A DNA stretch of 64,000 bases from Cyanobacteria bacterium FACHB-471 (lineage in GTDB: Bacteria > Cyanobacteriota > Cyanobacteriia > Elainellales > Elainellaceae): assembly GCA_014695345.1 (NCBI GenBank), contig JACJOC010000020.1, forward strand, positions 1 to 64,000. Direction: 5' to 3'. The position numbers and the translations under genes were made by a program. Numbering within the stretch: position 1 is the first letter of the stretch; the number at the start of each line of letters is the position of its first letter. Below the pieces are notes generated by a model, which saw only the letters and a program-made list of their open reading frames with translations, did not search any database and had not been told where the DNA came from. Positions 38,083 to 46,605 of the stretch are shown piece by piece.

Positions 38083-40416
38083 ATGGCTGCTGTAAATGGT
38101 GCTGTTCTTAGTCTGGCGTACATTCTGGGATTGCTGTTAACTGCACTACCGGGTCAGTTTGGGGGAATTCCTTTAGGGGCGATCGCTCTCCTCTTAACGG
38201 GTGCGATCGCCTCGTTCACATTGCCCCGCTTTTGGAAGACTGGCCCACGATCGCGGCTCTGGCTAGTGGCGGGACTAGTTGGACTGCTGGCAACGTTTTA
38301 CTTTCAGTTACGCTTGCCAGATGTGAAAGAGTCAGACATCAGCAACCAGATCAGCGACTTTGACCCTACGGCTCCTGCCCAACTTCTCACCGTTCAAGGA
38401 AAGATTGATACGCCACCTCAACTCACCCGTAAGCAAAAGGTACGGTTTTGGCTAAACGTCACTCAGGTGAGCGAAATTACTAGCGATGAAACCAGTGCAA
38501 ACGCCGGAAAGCCCGTTACAGGAAAACTTTACGTTACTGTACCGCTGCTGCAAGGGACTGGGTTAACGACGGGACAGGTGGTCGCTGTTACGGGCACTCC
38601 GTACAAACCCAAACCTGCCGAGAACCCTGGCGGCTTTAACTTTGAGCAATATTTGGCACGACAGGGCGGCTTTGCTGGACTGACTGGTACACAGATTGAC
38701 TTTCCTGAAGGAGAGGGGCGATCGCCCTGGGGATGGTGGCTGATCCGCGAAAGAATTGTACAGTCACAGGTACGATGGCTGGGTGTACCCGAAGGTCCAC
38801 TGCTCAGCGCAATGGTAATGGGGCGCAACGGGGTAGATTTGCCCTACAGCGTTCAAGATCAGTTTTCTCGCGCGGGGCTAGCTCATGCGCTGGCGGCCTC
38901 TGGCTTTCAGGTGTCGCTGTTGGTCGGAGTGATGCTAACTCTGACGCAAAAGCTGCCTAACCGGGCGCGGCTGATCTTTGGACTCGGAGTTCTGATTCTC
39001 TATACCGGACTCACCGGAATGCAGCCTTCTGTCCTGCGAGCAGCTGTAATGGGAACGGCCGCCTTGATTGCTCTGACTACAGAGCGCAAGGTCAGACCGC
39101 TGAGTTCCATTTTGCTTGCCGCTGCCATTTTGCTGCTAGTAAACCCGCTGTGGATTTGGGATTTGGGTTTTCAGTTGAGTTTTTTGGCAACGCTAGGACT
39201 GATTGTTACCGTTCCACCGCTGACGCAAAGGCTGGATTGGTTGCCACCTGCGATCGCCACTCTGATTGCCGTTCCACTTGCTGCCTATCTTTGGACATTG
39301 CCCTTACAGCTTTATGCTTTTGGCGTAGTTTCCCCTTACAGCATTCTGCTGAACGTCCTGGCTACGCCGTTGATTACCTTGATTAGCATTGGCGGCATGA
39401 TCAGTGCTGTAGCTGCTCTATTCTGGTCAACTGCCGGAAGCGCTTTGGGTGCAGTGCTTTACTACCCACTGCACGGGTTGGTTACTCTGGCAGAATTTTG
39501 CAATCAGCTCCCTGGAAACTCTTTTGCAACCGGGACGATTTCAGTCATTCAGGCGATCGCTCTTTACAGCCTGATCGTCGTAGTTTGGGCGTGGAGACGA
39601 GGACAAAAGTTTTGGTGGATCGCCTTTCTCCTTGGACTCAGCCTGGTCGCGATTCCCCTCTGGTTTCGCTATACCAATCTGTTTCAGGTCACTGTTTTGT
39701 CCACCTCTGGAACACCCGTCTTAGTAGTTCAAGAACGGGGATCGGTCGGACTAATCAATAGTGGTGATGAGGAGAACGTCAACTTCACAGTCTTGCCTTT
39801 CCTGAGGCAACAGGGAGTTAATCAGATTAACTGGGCCATCTCAACTGATCCCAATCCGGGTGAAGCAGGGTGGGATCGAATTCTGGCTGATCTACCCATT
39901 CAAAACTTCTACCAAAGCCCGGAGACAACAGCTAGCGTGCCCTCTGCAACCTCAGACACAACGTTAGCAGGTCAAACTCCCCCCAGTCTTGTCACCTCGC
40001 AACCAAAATTGCCTCTACCCATTGATCAGGCTGTGTCACTGGGTTCCGTTTCTGCAATGCTGCTCAATGCCGACCCCGTTGCACTTCAGCTAAATATTGG
40101 GGAGCAGCAGTGGCTATTGCTGCAAAATCTGGAGCCATCTGCCGAACAGCAACGGCTACTAACCGAAAAGATTCTGGCTCCAGCACAAGTCTTGTGGTGG
40201 TCAGGTGAGTTTCTGCGCCCTGACCTTTTGTCTGCAATTGATAATCGGGTGGCGATCGCCTCTGCTTATTCCATCGACCCCGATACGGCACTGCGACTAC
40301 GCGAACAGGCGATCGCCACCTATTGGACGGGGCATGATGGCGCGATCCAGTGGACACCTGAAAAGGGTTTTACCCCGTTTCTCAGTCCACTGGAGAACAG
40401 CCCTTCTGCCTTCTAA
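38083..40416 (+). CDS. comEC: ComEC/Rec2 DNA-uptake channel, degenerate nuclease domain
   Basis: Competence channel of 777 residues. An N-terminal membrane pair and OB-like domain (about 100-200, AENPGGFNFEQYLARQG) precede the competence domain with ALAASGFQVSLLVG, GLTGMQPSVLRAAVMG and NPLWIWDLGFQLSFLATLG. About ten membrane helices are visible. The C-terminal region (about 545-777) sits where a metallo-beta-lactamase-like nuclease normally lies, but the HxHxDH metal site is absent; the equivalent segment reads ISTDPNPGEAGWD. The channel should work, but DNA-strand degradation by this domain looks unlikely. Confidence 0.92.
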   Translation: MAAVNGAVLSLAYILGLLLTALPGQFGGIPLGAIALLLTGAIASFTLPRFWKTGPRSRLWLVAGLVGLLATFYFQLRLPDVKESDISNQISDFDPTAPAQLLTVQGKIDTPPQLTRKQKVRFWLNVTQVSEITSDETSANAGKPVTGKLYVTVPLLQGTGLTTGQVVAVTGTPYKPKPAENPGGFNFEQYLARQGGFAGLTGTQIDFPEGEGRSPWGWWLIRERIVQSQVRWLGVPEGPLLSAMVMGRNGVDLPYSVQDQFSRAGLAHALAASGFQVSLLVGVMLTLTQKLPNRARLIFGLGVLILYTGLTGMQPSVLRAAVMGTAALIALTTERKVRPLSSILLAAAILLLVNPLWIWDLGFQLSFLATLGLIVTVPPLTQRLDWLPPAIATLIAVPLAAYLWTLPLQLYAFGVVSPYSILLNVLATPLITLISIGGMISAVAALFWSTAGSALGAVLYYPLHGLVTLAEFCNQLPGNSFATGTISVIQAIALYSLIVVVWAWRRGQKFWWIAFLLGLSLVAIPLWFRYTNLFQVTVLSTSGTPVLVVQERGSVGLINSGDEENVNFTVLPFLRQQGVNQINWAISTDPNPGEAGWDRILADLPIQNFYQSPETTASVPSATSDTTLAGQTPPSLVTSQPKLPLPIDQAVSLGSVSAMLLNADPVALQLNIGEQQWLLLQNLEPSAEQQRLLTEKILAPAQVLWWSGEFLRPDLLSAIDNRVAIASAYSIDPDTALRLREQAIATYWTGHDGAIQWTPEKGFTPFLSPLENSPSAF

Positions 40417-40421
40417 ACGTC

Positions 40422-40697
40422 TCAGCCGCCAGCCACCGCTGGAACGATACTAACTTCATCCCCTTCGCTTAGGGAAGTTTGCTTGCCATCCAAAAAGCGA
40501 ATGTCTTCGCTGTTGACGTAGAAATTAACAAAACGGCGCAGTTCACCCTGATCGTCACACAGTCGTGCTTTGATGCCAGGGAAATTTTGTTCTAAAGAAT
40601 CGAGCAATTCCGTGATTGTGCCACCATCGCATTCAATCGCTGCCTGATCTTTAGTGAACTTCTGCAATGGAGTAGGGATGAGAACTTTGACAGCCAT
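40422..40697 (-). CDS. MoaD/ThiS-like ubiquitin-fold sulfur carrier
   Basis: A 91-residue beta-grasp protein ending in AVAGG, the terminal Gly-Gly that is adenylated and thiolated in MoaD, ThiS and CysO. The core has [15 protein letters not shown] and [11 protein letters not shown]. It lies downstream of thrC in the same direction, 139 bases away, rather than in a molybdopterin locus. It could serve molybdopterin or an amino-acid sulfur route; sequence does not decide. Confidence 0.85.
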   Translation of the reverse strand: MAVKVLIPTPLQKFTKDQAAIECDGGTITELLDSLEQNFPGIKARLCDDQGELRRFVNFYVNSEDIRFLDGKQTSLSEGDEVSIVPAVAGG

Positions 40698-40737
40698 GAT
40701 GAGATTTGGAGATTTGAATGATGAGTATTGAGTGATA

Positions 40738-40806
40738 GGGGCAAAGCATTAGGCGAAAATTTCCGCATTCAATTCAACAGCCTACCTGCTGAGTGCTTTG
40801 CCCTAA
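40738..40806. repeat. Inverted repeat between thrC and the MoaD-like gene
   Basis: Arms AGGGGCAAAGCATT and GTGCTTTGCCCT flank about 40 bp. It resembles the arm style of the repeats at 36828 and 43233 but with different sequence. It could attenuate read-through from thrC. Confidence 0.65.
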
Positions 40807-40836
40807 TACGAAGTAGTTTCCTTGCTTGGAATTAGC

Positions 40837-42144
40837 TTAAACCAAGACCTGTTGCCATTCCAACCGACCTAGCGTGTGAGAACGCTCTAGAGCACGCTCA
40901 AAGCTGTCCAGCTTAGGTTCAATCGTGAGCGGTTCACCGATATAACCCTGTACTGCTTCCTGGGTTTTCAGTCCGTTGCCAGTGATGTAGGTAACGGTAG
41001 TTTCTTCAGGGTCAATTTTGCCTGCTTCGACCAGCTTCTTCAGTACAGCAATGGTGGTGCCGCCTGCGGTTTCGGTGAAGATACCTTCGGTTTCGGCTAG
41101 TAGCTTAATTCCCTCGATGATTTCAGCGTCGTTGACGGACTCAATGTTGCCGTTGGTTTTGCGAGCAATATCGACTGCGTAAACGCCATCAGCAGGGTTA
41201 CCAATCGCAATCGACTTAGCGATCGTGTTGGGCTTCACGGGCGTGACAAAATCCCGACCTTCCCGGAATGCCTGAGCAATGGGGGAACAGCCTTCAGCTT
41301 GTGCACCACTAAAGCGAACGGCTTTTTCTTCTACCAGACCGACTTTGATGAATTCCTGGAAGCCTTTGTAGATCTTGCTAAACAGAGAACCGGAAGCAAG
41401 GGGCGCGACGATGTGGTCGGGCAACTGCCAGCCTAACTGCTCTGCAACTTCGTAACCCAAGGTCTTGGAACCTTCAGAGTAGTAGGGGCGCAAATTGATG
41501 TTGACAAAGCCCCAACCATGAGAGTTTGCCACTTCACAGCACAGGCGATTGACTTGGTCGTAGTTGCCCTGAACCGCCATCACAGTGGGTCCGTAAATCA
41601 GGGTACCGAGGATTTTACCGGCTTCCAGGTCAGCGGGAATGAAGACGCAGCAGTCTAGTCCTGCGTGGGCAGCGATCGCCGCTGTAGAATTTGCCAAGTT
41701 TCCAGTGCTGGCGCAGGACACCGTTGAGAAACCCAGTTCGCGGGCACGGGTCAGCGCTACTGAAACCACCCGATCCTTAAAGCTGAGGGTGGGCATGTTC
41801 ACCGCATCGTTTTTGATGAACAGTTTCTTTAGACCGAGGCGACGGGCTAAGCGGTTTGCCTGCACCAAAGGAGTCATCCCGGTTCCCACATCAATGGGGG
41901 TGTCGGTTTCAACCGGGAGGAAGGGACGATAGCGCCAAATGGAGTTTGGCCCCGCCTGAATGGTTTCACGAGTAACAGTTTGGCTCAGTTTGCTGTAGTC
42001 ATAGGTGACTTCGAGTGGGCCAAAACAGAACTCACAAACGTGAGTAGCCTTAAGTTCGTACTCTTCGCCGCATTCTTTACACTTCAGAGCGGTAAAGGTA
42101 GCGGCAGAAGATAGAGCAGTTTGGGTTTGAATTGCCTGGGTCAT
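40837..42144 (-). CDS. thrC: Threonine synthase
   Basis: PLP enzyme of 435 residues converting O-phosphohomoserine to threonine. An N-terminal zinc-ribbon-like pair (CKECGEEYELKATHVCEFC) is followed by the PLP lysine in LSFKDRVVS, the phosphate loop CASTGNLANSTAAIAAHAG and a late TAGGTTIAVLKKL. This is the short, cyanobacterial/plant-like class. A hairpin (42265) and a dispersed repeat lie upstream. Confidence 0.95.
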   Translation of the reverse strand: MTQAIQTQTALSSAATFTALKCKECGEEYELKATHVCEFCFGPLEVTYDYSKLSQTVTRETIQAGPNSIWRYRPFLPVETDTPIDVGTGMTPLVQANRLARRLGLKKLFIKNDAVNMPTLSFKDRVVSVALTRARELGFSTVSCASTGNLANSTAAIAAHAGLDCCVFIPADLEAGKILGTLIYGPTVMAVQGNYDQVNRLCCEVANSHGWGFVNINLRPYYSEGSKTLGYEVAEQLGWQLPDHIVAPLASGSLFSKIYKGFQEFIKVGLVEEKAVRFSGAQAEGCSPIAQAFREGRDFVTPVKPNTIAKSIAIGNPADGVYAVDIARKTNGNIESVNDAEIIEGIKLLAETEGIFTETAGGTTIAVLKKLVEAGKIDPEETTVTYITGNGLKTQEAVQGYIGEPLTIEPKLDSFERALERSHTLGRLEWQQVLV

Positions 42145-42264
42145 GAGTTAGCGTCCTCGACAGCAAGTTTTCGACATCGGTAGAAATCGGTCCTGGCGAG
42201 GGCTAGAGGCTTTCCTCACCTGATGTTGGTCTGATAGTAACATGGGCCACAAAACCCGTCAAAC

Positions 42265-42289
42265 ATACCCGACAAAAAAGGTCGGGTAT
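42265..42289. promoter_or_regulatory. 9-bp hairpin upstream of thrC
   Basis: ATACCCGAC and GTCGGGTAT are separated by AAAAAAG, about 120 bases before the thrC start. On the thrC strand the loop is CTTTTTT. It may be a leader hairpin or a regulator site; no leader peptide is apparent. Confidence 0.45.
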
Positions 42290-42460
42290 AAGAAAACTCT
42301 TGATTTTTAAGGCTTTGAGCTTGTTCATTGAAAATTTGCTGTGTTTCCGAGGCGAAATCTTTTGCTCTGAATCAGTCAGCCAAGGAGTAGATCTTTAATT
42401 CTGCTCCTTGGCTGATGCCAATCTCTAATCCTCAATTTTTATGTCTCTCAATTCCAGTCT

Positions 42461-42580
42461 GTCCTGGGGGTTTCCCCCAGACCCCCATTGGGGGACGAAG
42501 CGCGTCCCCCAAGCCCTCTCCGCAAGGAACTGTGGATGTGTGGCATAACGCGCTTCGCATTGCTGGCTAGCAAGGGGATT
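42461..42580. repeat. Dispersed hairpin repeat related to 26632
   Basis: CTGGGGGTTTCCCCCAG and a GGGGGACG...CGTCCCCC hairpin are followed by CCGCAAGG and GCGCTTCGCATTG. This is the same order of elements as at 26600-26720. It occupies much of the 520-bp gap between thrC and the hydroxylase gene, which holds no other gene that I can see. Confidence 0.75.
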
Positions 42581-42664
42581 GCTAAGGCCGGATGCGTCAA
42601 TTCGGGCGAAGATGGCACAATTTATCTGTAGGTTGTGTCAAATTACGAATTGGTGTGACAGGAA

Positions 42665-43159
42665 ATGAATTTTATGGTTGCGATCGCTTTTTTCGTCGCG
42701 GCGTTTGTCTTCGCTAGCTTTGTCGAATACTGGATGCATCGGATCATGCATCTTTCACCTCAAAAAATTGGGGCGCGTCACCTCGATCACCACAAGCGCA
42801 ATGAGGGGCAGGGCGTGGTATGGGAATTTTTGGACTATATAAAGGGCAGTGCGATCGCTATGTTGCTGCTCTTCTTCTTCTCGTTTGAAGCGGGGATGGG
42901 CTGGCTTTTGGGCGCGTTGGCTTATGCGGCATTTTCTGCCTATGCTCACCAACTCCAGCACGAAAACCCTACAAAGTGCTTTTGGATGAAAATGCCCGTT
43001 CACTATGTCCACCACAAGTACGGCATGTGGCACCACAACTTTGGCTTAGCAGTCGATTGGTGGGATCATGTTTTCGGCACCTACAAACTGGTGGACTGGA
43101 TGACCGAAGAGGAACTGAGCCGTCCAGAGCGAGGATATCTGCAACTGCGCTGGTGGTAG
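42665..43159 (+). CDS. Fatty acid hydroxylase/sterol desaturase-family protein
   Basis: A 164-residue membrane di-iron enzyme. Histidine boxes are HRIMH, HLDHH, HQLQH and the cluster HYVHHKYGMWHHNFG, enough for the di-iron centre. Three hydrophobic segments place it in the membrane. The family hydroxylates or desaturates lipids, sterols or carotenoids; the short length is close to beta-carotene hydroxylase-like members. The substrate cannot be told from sequence. Confidence 0.87.
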   Translation: MNFMVAIAFFVAAFVFASFVEYWMHRIMHLSPQKIGARHLDHHKRNEGQGVVWEFLDYIKGSAIAMLLLFFFSFEAGMGWLLGALAYAAFSAYAHQLQHENPTKCFWMKMPVHYVHHKYGMWHHNFGLAVDWWDHVFGTYKLVDWMTEEELSRPERGYLQLRWW

Positions 43160-43232
43160 AGATTTGGGTAATGGGATGAAGGGAGCGATCGCACCCACAA
43201 AGCCTGAGAAGCCAACTTTAGCCAAACGCACG

Positions 43233-43305
43233 TAGGGGCGCAGCATTCGGCAAATAAACCTTGGCATAAACCAAAAATCCTTGCCCGAATGCTACGCCCT
43301 CATAG
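43233..43305. repeat. Dispersed inverted repeat, copy 2
   Basis: GTAGGGGCGCAGCATTCGGCAA and TTGCCCGAATGCTACGCCCTC are inverted around about 28 bp. The same family is seen at 36828. It lies at the left edge of the nitrogen-regulated cluster. Confidence 0.8.
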
Positions 43306-43339
43306 GAGATACGCATCACCTTATCAAACACTTTCAAAG

Positions 43340-43954
43340 TTAGAGGGATTCTTGCAAAGCTGGCGATCGCTCTCCCGTTACTGCTTCAACAAAGTCAGTG
43401 TGAAAAATACGGGCACCTGTTTGCAAGTACTCCATTGCGGTGAGGGCAGCCCAGTGGGCATCCCAGTCGGAGCCAGAGCAGCAGTCTTCAATTACGTGAA
43501 AGTGATAGTCGCGCTGATGGGCATCTGCTGCGGTGTAATGCACACATACATTCGTCATGCCGCCCATCAAAACCACCGTATCGACCTTTAAGCCACGCAG
43601 CAAAATTTCTAGGTCAGTGCCAAAGAAGCAACTATAGCGACGTTTAGAGATGGCAAACTCGCCATCAATTGGTGCTAGTTCCCAAAAGTAATTGGTGCTT
43701 TCCCAGGTTTCCAGGCAGTGAACAGGTTCAGCGCCATCTAATTCTCGTCCAAAGTCCACCATTTCTTTTCGATGCACTTCTTTAAAGTGAATGATTGGCA
43801 GTTTGGCTGCACGAGCCGCTGCTAGTACCTGTTTTGCATTGGGCAAAGTTTCTTTTGTGCTTGTATGGGGAAGTGTACCGTCGCCAAAAACAGGTCCCCC
43901 CTGCATGTCTACCAGGATTAAAGCAGTGCTGTTCAAATTCAAGTTTAATGTCAT
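43340..43954 (-). CDS. Cysteine hydrolase (isochorismatase family)
   Basis: A 204-residue hydrolase with the family triad: Asp in ALILVDMQGG, Lys in AISKRRYSCFFGTDLE and the nucleophilic Cys in LMGGMTNVCVHYTAADA, with the preceding cis-peptide bond region. Members include N-carbamoylsarcosine amidase, nicotinamidase and ureidoacrylate or biuret hydrolases, which all release nitrogen from amides. It is the last gene of the leftward cluster, 88 bases after the ABC permease. The presence of a creatininase homologue in the cluster fits an amide or ureido substrate (inference). Confidence 0.88.
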   Translation of the reverse strand: MTLNLNLNSTALILVDMQGGPVFGDGTLPHTSTKETLPNAKQVLAAARAAKLPIIHFKEVHRKEMVDFGRELDGAEPVHCLETWESTNYFWELAPIDGEFAISKRRYSCFFGTDLEILLRGLKVDTVVLMGGMTNVCVHYTAADAHQRDYHFHVIEDCCSGSDWDAHWAALTAMEYLQTGARIFHTDFVEAVTGERSPALQESL

Positions 43955-44042
43955 AAAGCGATCGCTCCTTAAAAATCTAATCTGTCAACCCACTTCTACA
44001 GACACAATGAATTGATCTCACAAGAAAAATCTCACTAAATTC

Positions 44043-44918
44043 TCAATGCCGAGTTGCATCCGCCCACGGAGTTAAAAGCTTTGAGAGCCACTTGAGCAGA
44101 TAGTCTGTGATTAGACCAATCAAGCCAATAACGGCAATACAAAACAATACTTTCTCAGTTTGCAAAAACCGTTGTGCCTGCAGAATTTTGAAGCCTAAAC
44201 CGTTCTGTGCCGCTACCAATTCTGCATATACTAAGAAGTTCCAGGCCCCAGAAATATTGACTCGTAACGTGTCTAAAACACTTGGGAAAGCGGCTGGAAC
44301 AATCACTCTAAACAACACATCTAACCGATTTGCACCCAACGTGTAAGCTACATTAATCATCTCGTTGGGAATGAATTTGACTGCATCTGCAACCATGATG
44401 GCGTTGTAAAACACTACTCCCATAAAGATGATGACTGTTTTGGAGGTTTCGCCTAGGCCAAACCAGATAATCACTAATGGAACAAATGCTAAGACGGGCA
44501 TGTAGCGGACAGTGCCAACAATGGGGGCAAACAAACTTTCCATGCTGTAGAAAGTACCCATTGCAATTCCAACCGGTACGCCAATCACAGCCGCTGCCAG
44601 AAAGCCTGCCGCAACCCGACCGCAGCTTGCCAAAACATCAACAGTGAGTTCGTCCTGGAACAATGCAATCCCAGATTGAATGACCGCCGTAGGCGTTGGC
44701 AAAAAGATCGGAGTGACCCATCCCGCATAGCTAATTACCGTCCAAGCAGTCAGTGGGATTGCTAAAGCAATAGCGGAAAGTAAGATTGCTAACCAACGCG
44801 GAAAACCCTGGCGAATGCTCCAAAACACAGACGGTTTAAGATACCGTCTAGGTGCAGCAGAGGGTTGAATGTTGGGGGTACTAAGACTAGATTGCGCCAC
44901 CGGCTGTGTTTCCTCCAT
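44043..44918 (-). CDS. ABC permease, SsuC/TauC type
   Basis: A 291-residue permease. Six membrane helices are visible, and the cytoplasmic EAA loop reads LGANRLDVLFRVIVPAAFPSVLDTLR. It belongs to the nitrate/sulfonate/taurine/aliphatic-amine importer class and should pair with the divergent ATPase at 50371. Its start overlaps the SDR gene by 32 bp. No periplasmic substrate-binding protein gene lies in the cluster. Confidence 0.92.
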   Translation of the reverse strand: MEETQPVAQSSLSTPNIQPSAAPRRYLKPSVFWSIRQGFPRWLAILLSAIALAIPLTAWTVISYAGWVTPIFLPTPTAVIQSGIALFQDELTVDVLASCGRVAAGFLAAAVIGVPVGIAMGTFYSMESLFAPIVGTVRYMPVLAFVPLVIIWFGLGETSKTVIIFMGVVFYNAIMVADAVKFIPNEMINVAYTLGANRLDVLFRVIVPAAFPSVLDTLRVNISGAWNFLVYAELVAAQNGLGFKILQAQRFLQTEKVLFCIAVIGLIGLITDYLLKWLSKLLTPWADATRH

Positions 44919-45624
44919 CGAGAACTAAACAACTGCCCATTGCGTACTCGGCATGGGCTAAAAAGTAAGCGGCTTCTGCGACTTCGAGCGCGGTTGCCAT
45001 ACGGGGAATCGGTAGCACCTGTTGCCAGTGTGCAACTTCTTCTGCGGGAAGGTCTGCTGTTAAGGGCGTATCGACTGGTCCAGGGCAGAGGGCATTAATC
45101 CGCACACCCTGACGGGCATGATCCATTGCCATTGATTTGGTCAATAGAATGACTCCGCCTTTAGAGGCGCTGTAGGCTGCTAGTCCACGGCAGCCCAAAA
45201 TTCCGGCATCAGAAGCAACATTTACGATTGAACCTGTGCTGCGATCGCTCATGTGCTGCAATACCTGTCGATTTACGAGGAAGGTTCCTTTCAGATTGGT
45301 GTTGATCACCTGATCCCAGGTTTCTTCGTCGGTTTCTAGAATCGTACCAGCGGGGGCGATGCCAGCAGCGTGTATCAGGACATCAATTTGTCCCCATTCT
45401 GCTAGAACGGTTTCTACCATTTGTTTCACATCCTGGGAAACGGCGACATCAGCCGCGATCGCCTTCGCCATTCCCCCATCTAGCTCAATCTCTTGCTGCA
45501 CTTTTTCCGACAAATCAACTCGACGAGCGGCGATCGCCACAGCGTATCCTTTTTGAGCAAACAATAGTGCTATTGCTCGCCCAATCCCTGAATTTCCGCC
45601 TGTGACTAACGCAACTTTTACCAT
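44887..45624 (-). CDS. SDR-family oxidoreductase (cluster)
   Basis: A 245-residue short-chain dehydrogenase. It has the Rossmann motif VTGGNSGIGRAIA, NAG-like HAAGIAPAG, the active-site Ser in NVASDAG and the catalytic YSASKGG. A basic AARR after beta-2 suggests NADP(H). It lies inside the nitrogen-regulated operon, 18 bases after the exporter gene, and would oxidise or reduce an intermediate; the substrate is unknown. Confidence 0.92.
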   Translation of the reverse strand: MVKVALVTGGNSGIGRAIALLFAQKGYAVAIAARRVDLSEKVQQEIELDGGMAKAIAADVAVSQDVKQMVETVLAEWGQIDVLIHAAGIAPAGTILETDEETWDQVINTNLKGTFLVNRQVLQHMSDRSTGSIVNVASDAGILGCRGLAAYSASKGGVILLTKSMAMDHARQGVRINALCPGPVDTPLTADLPAEEVAHWQQVLPIPRMATALEVAEAAYFLAHAEYAMGSCLVLDGGNTAGGAI

Positions 45625-45642
45625 TACTCTGCAAAGTGAGTC

Positions 45643-46593
45643 CTAAGAGTTTCTAGGGTTTCTGCCAAACAGCGTTACACCAATTGCTGCCGTTGTAACC
45701 ATTGCGATCGCCACCAAACTCCGAAGCTCCAACTGTTCCCCCAAAAACAACAGTCCGACCAACGCAGCGATGGCAGGTTCTATGCTGATCAAAACGCCGT
45801 AGACTCTTGGCGGTAAGCATTTGAGCGCTTTGTATTCTAAAGAATAGGGCAATATAACGCCGAGGACAGCAATGCCAAGACCCAACAGGAGAATGCTAGG
45901 TTTCAGCAGAGCGCTACCACCTGCATGAATGCCGAGGGGCAACATGAGCAGAGTAGCGATCGCCATTGCCAGCGATAGTCCTGACCCACCTGAAAAAGCT
46001 CGTCCAACTGGAGCAGAGAGCAGAATAAAGCCAGCCCAAGAACTAGCTGAGAGTAATCCAAAAGTAACGCCCAGTGGGTCGAGAGAAGCACCGCTAAGCG
46101 GCGTGAGCAACAGGACTCCCGCTGCTGCTAAAATCACCCATACTAGATCGAGCAAGCGGCGTGAACCCAGGACAGCCACACTCAGCGGACCTACAAAATC
46201 CAAAGCTGAGGCAATGCCTAGAGGAATGCGGGCGATCGCTCCATAAAATGCCAAACTGAGTCCAGCGATCGCCACTCCCAACCCTGCAACCAAAACATAA
46301 TCTCCCCATCCTCGATTTTGCAGCCGGGGTCGCCAGATGAGCAGCATCAATACTGCGGCGATCGCCTTACAGATAAATGCCGCTCCAATCGGACTGAGTA
46401 CATCAAAAAGCTGCTTAGAGGTCGCCGTTCCTGCCTGTGCTGCAAAACTGGTAAGTAAGACCAAACTGCTAGGTGGAATTGAACCAAACCACGTCTGTAA
46501 CTGTCCGTTTTTCTGCGCGATGAATGCAGTGAAGGACGACAAATGGGGATTGGGAACTGCTTCACGGGGTTGAGGATAGATAGCAGACTGCAT
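45643..46593 (-). CDS. RhtA-like DMT/EamA transporter
   Basis: A 316-residue protein with ten hydrophobic helices in two EamA halves. The DFVGPLSVAVLGSRR and SIEPAIAALVGLLFLGEQL segments match the RhtA (threonine/homoserine exporter) branch. RhtA-type proteins export amino acids or analogues. In this operon it may release a toxic or excess intermediate (inference). It follows the GlnT-like gene by 12 bases. Confidence 0.87.
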   Translation of the reverse strand: MQSAIYPQPREAVPNPHLSSFTAFIAQKNGQLQTWFGSIPPSSLVLLTSFAAQAGTATSKQLFDVLSPIGAAFICKAIAAVLMLLIWRPRLQNRGWGDYVLVAGLGVAIAGLSLAFYGAIARIPLGIASALDFVGPLSVAVLGSRRLLDLVWVILAAAGVLLLTPLSGASLDPLGVTFGLLSASSWAGFILLSAPVGRAFSGGSGLSLAMAIATLLMLPLGIHAGGSALLKPSILLLGLGIAVLGVILPYSLEYKALKCLPPRVYGVLISIEPAIAALVGLLFLGEQLELRSLVAIAMVTTAAIGVTLFGRNPRNS

Positions 46594-46605
46594 TCAATTT
46601 TTCCT

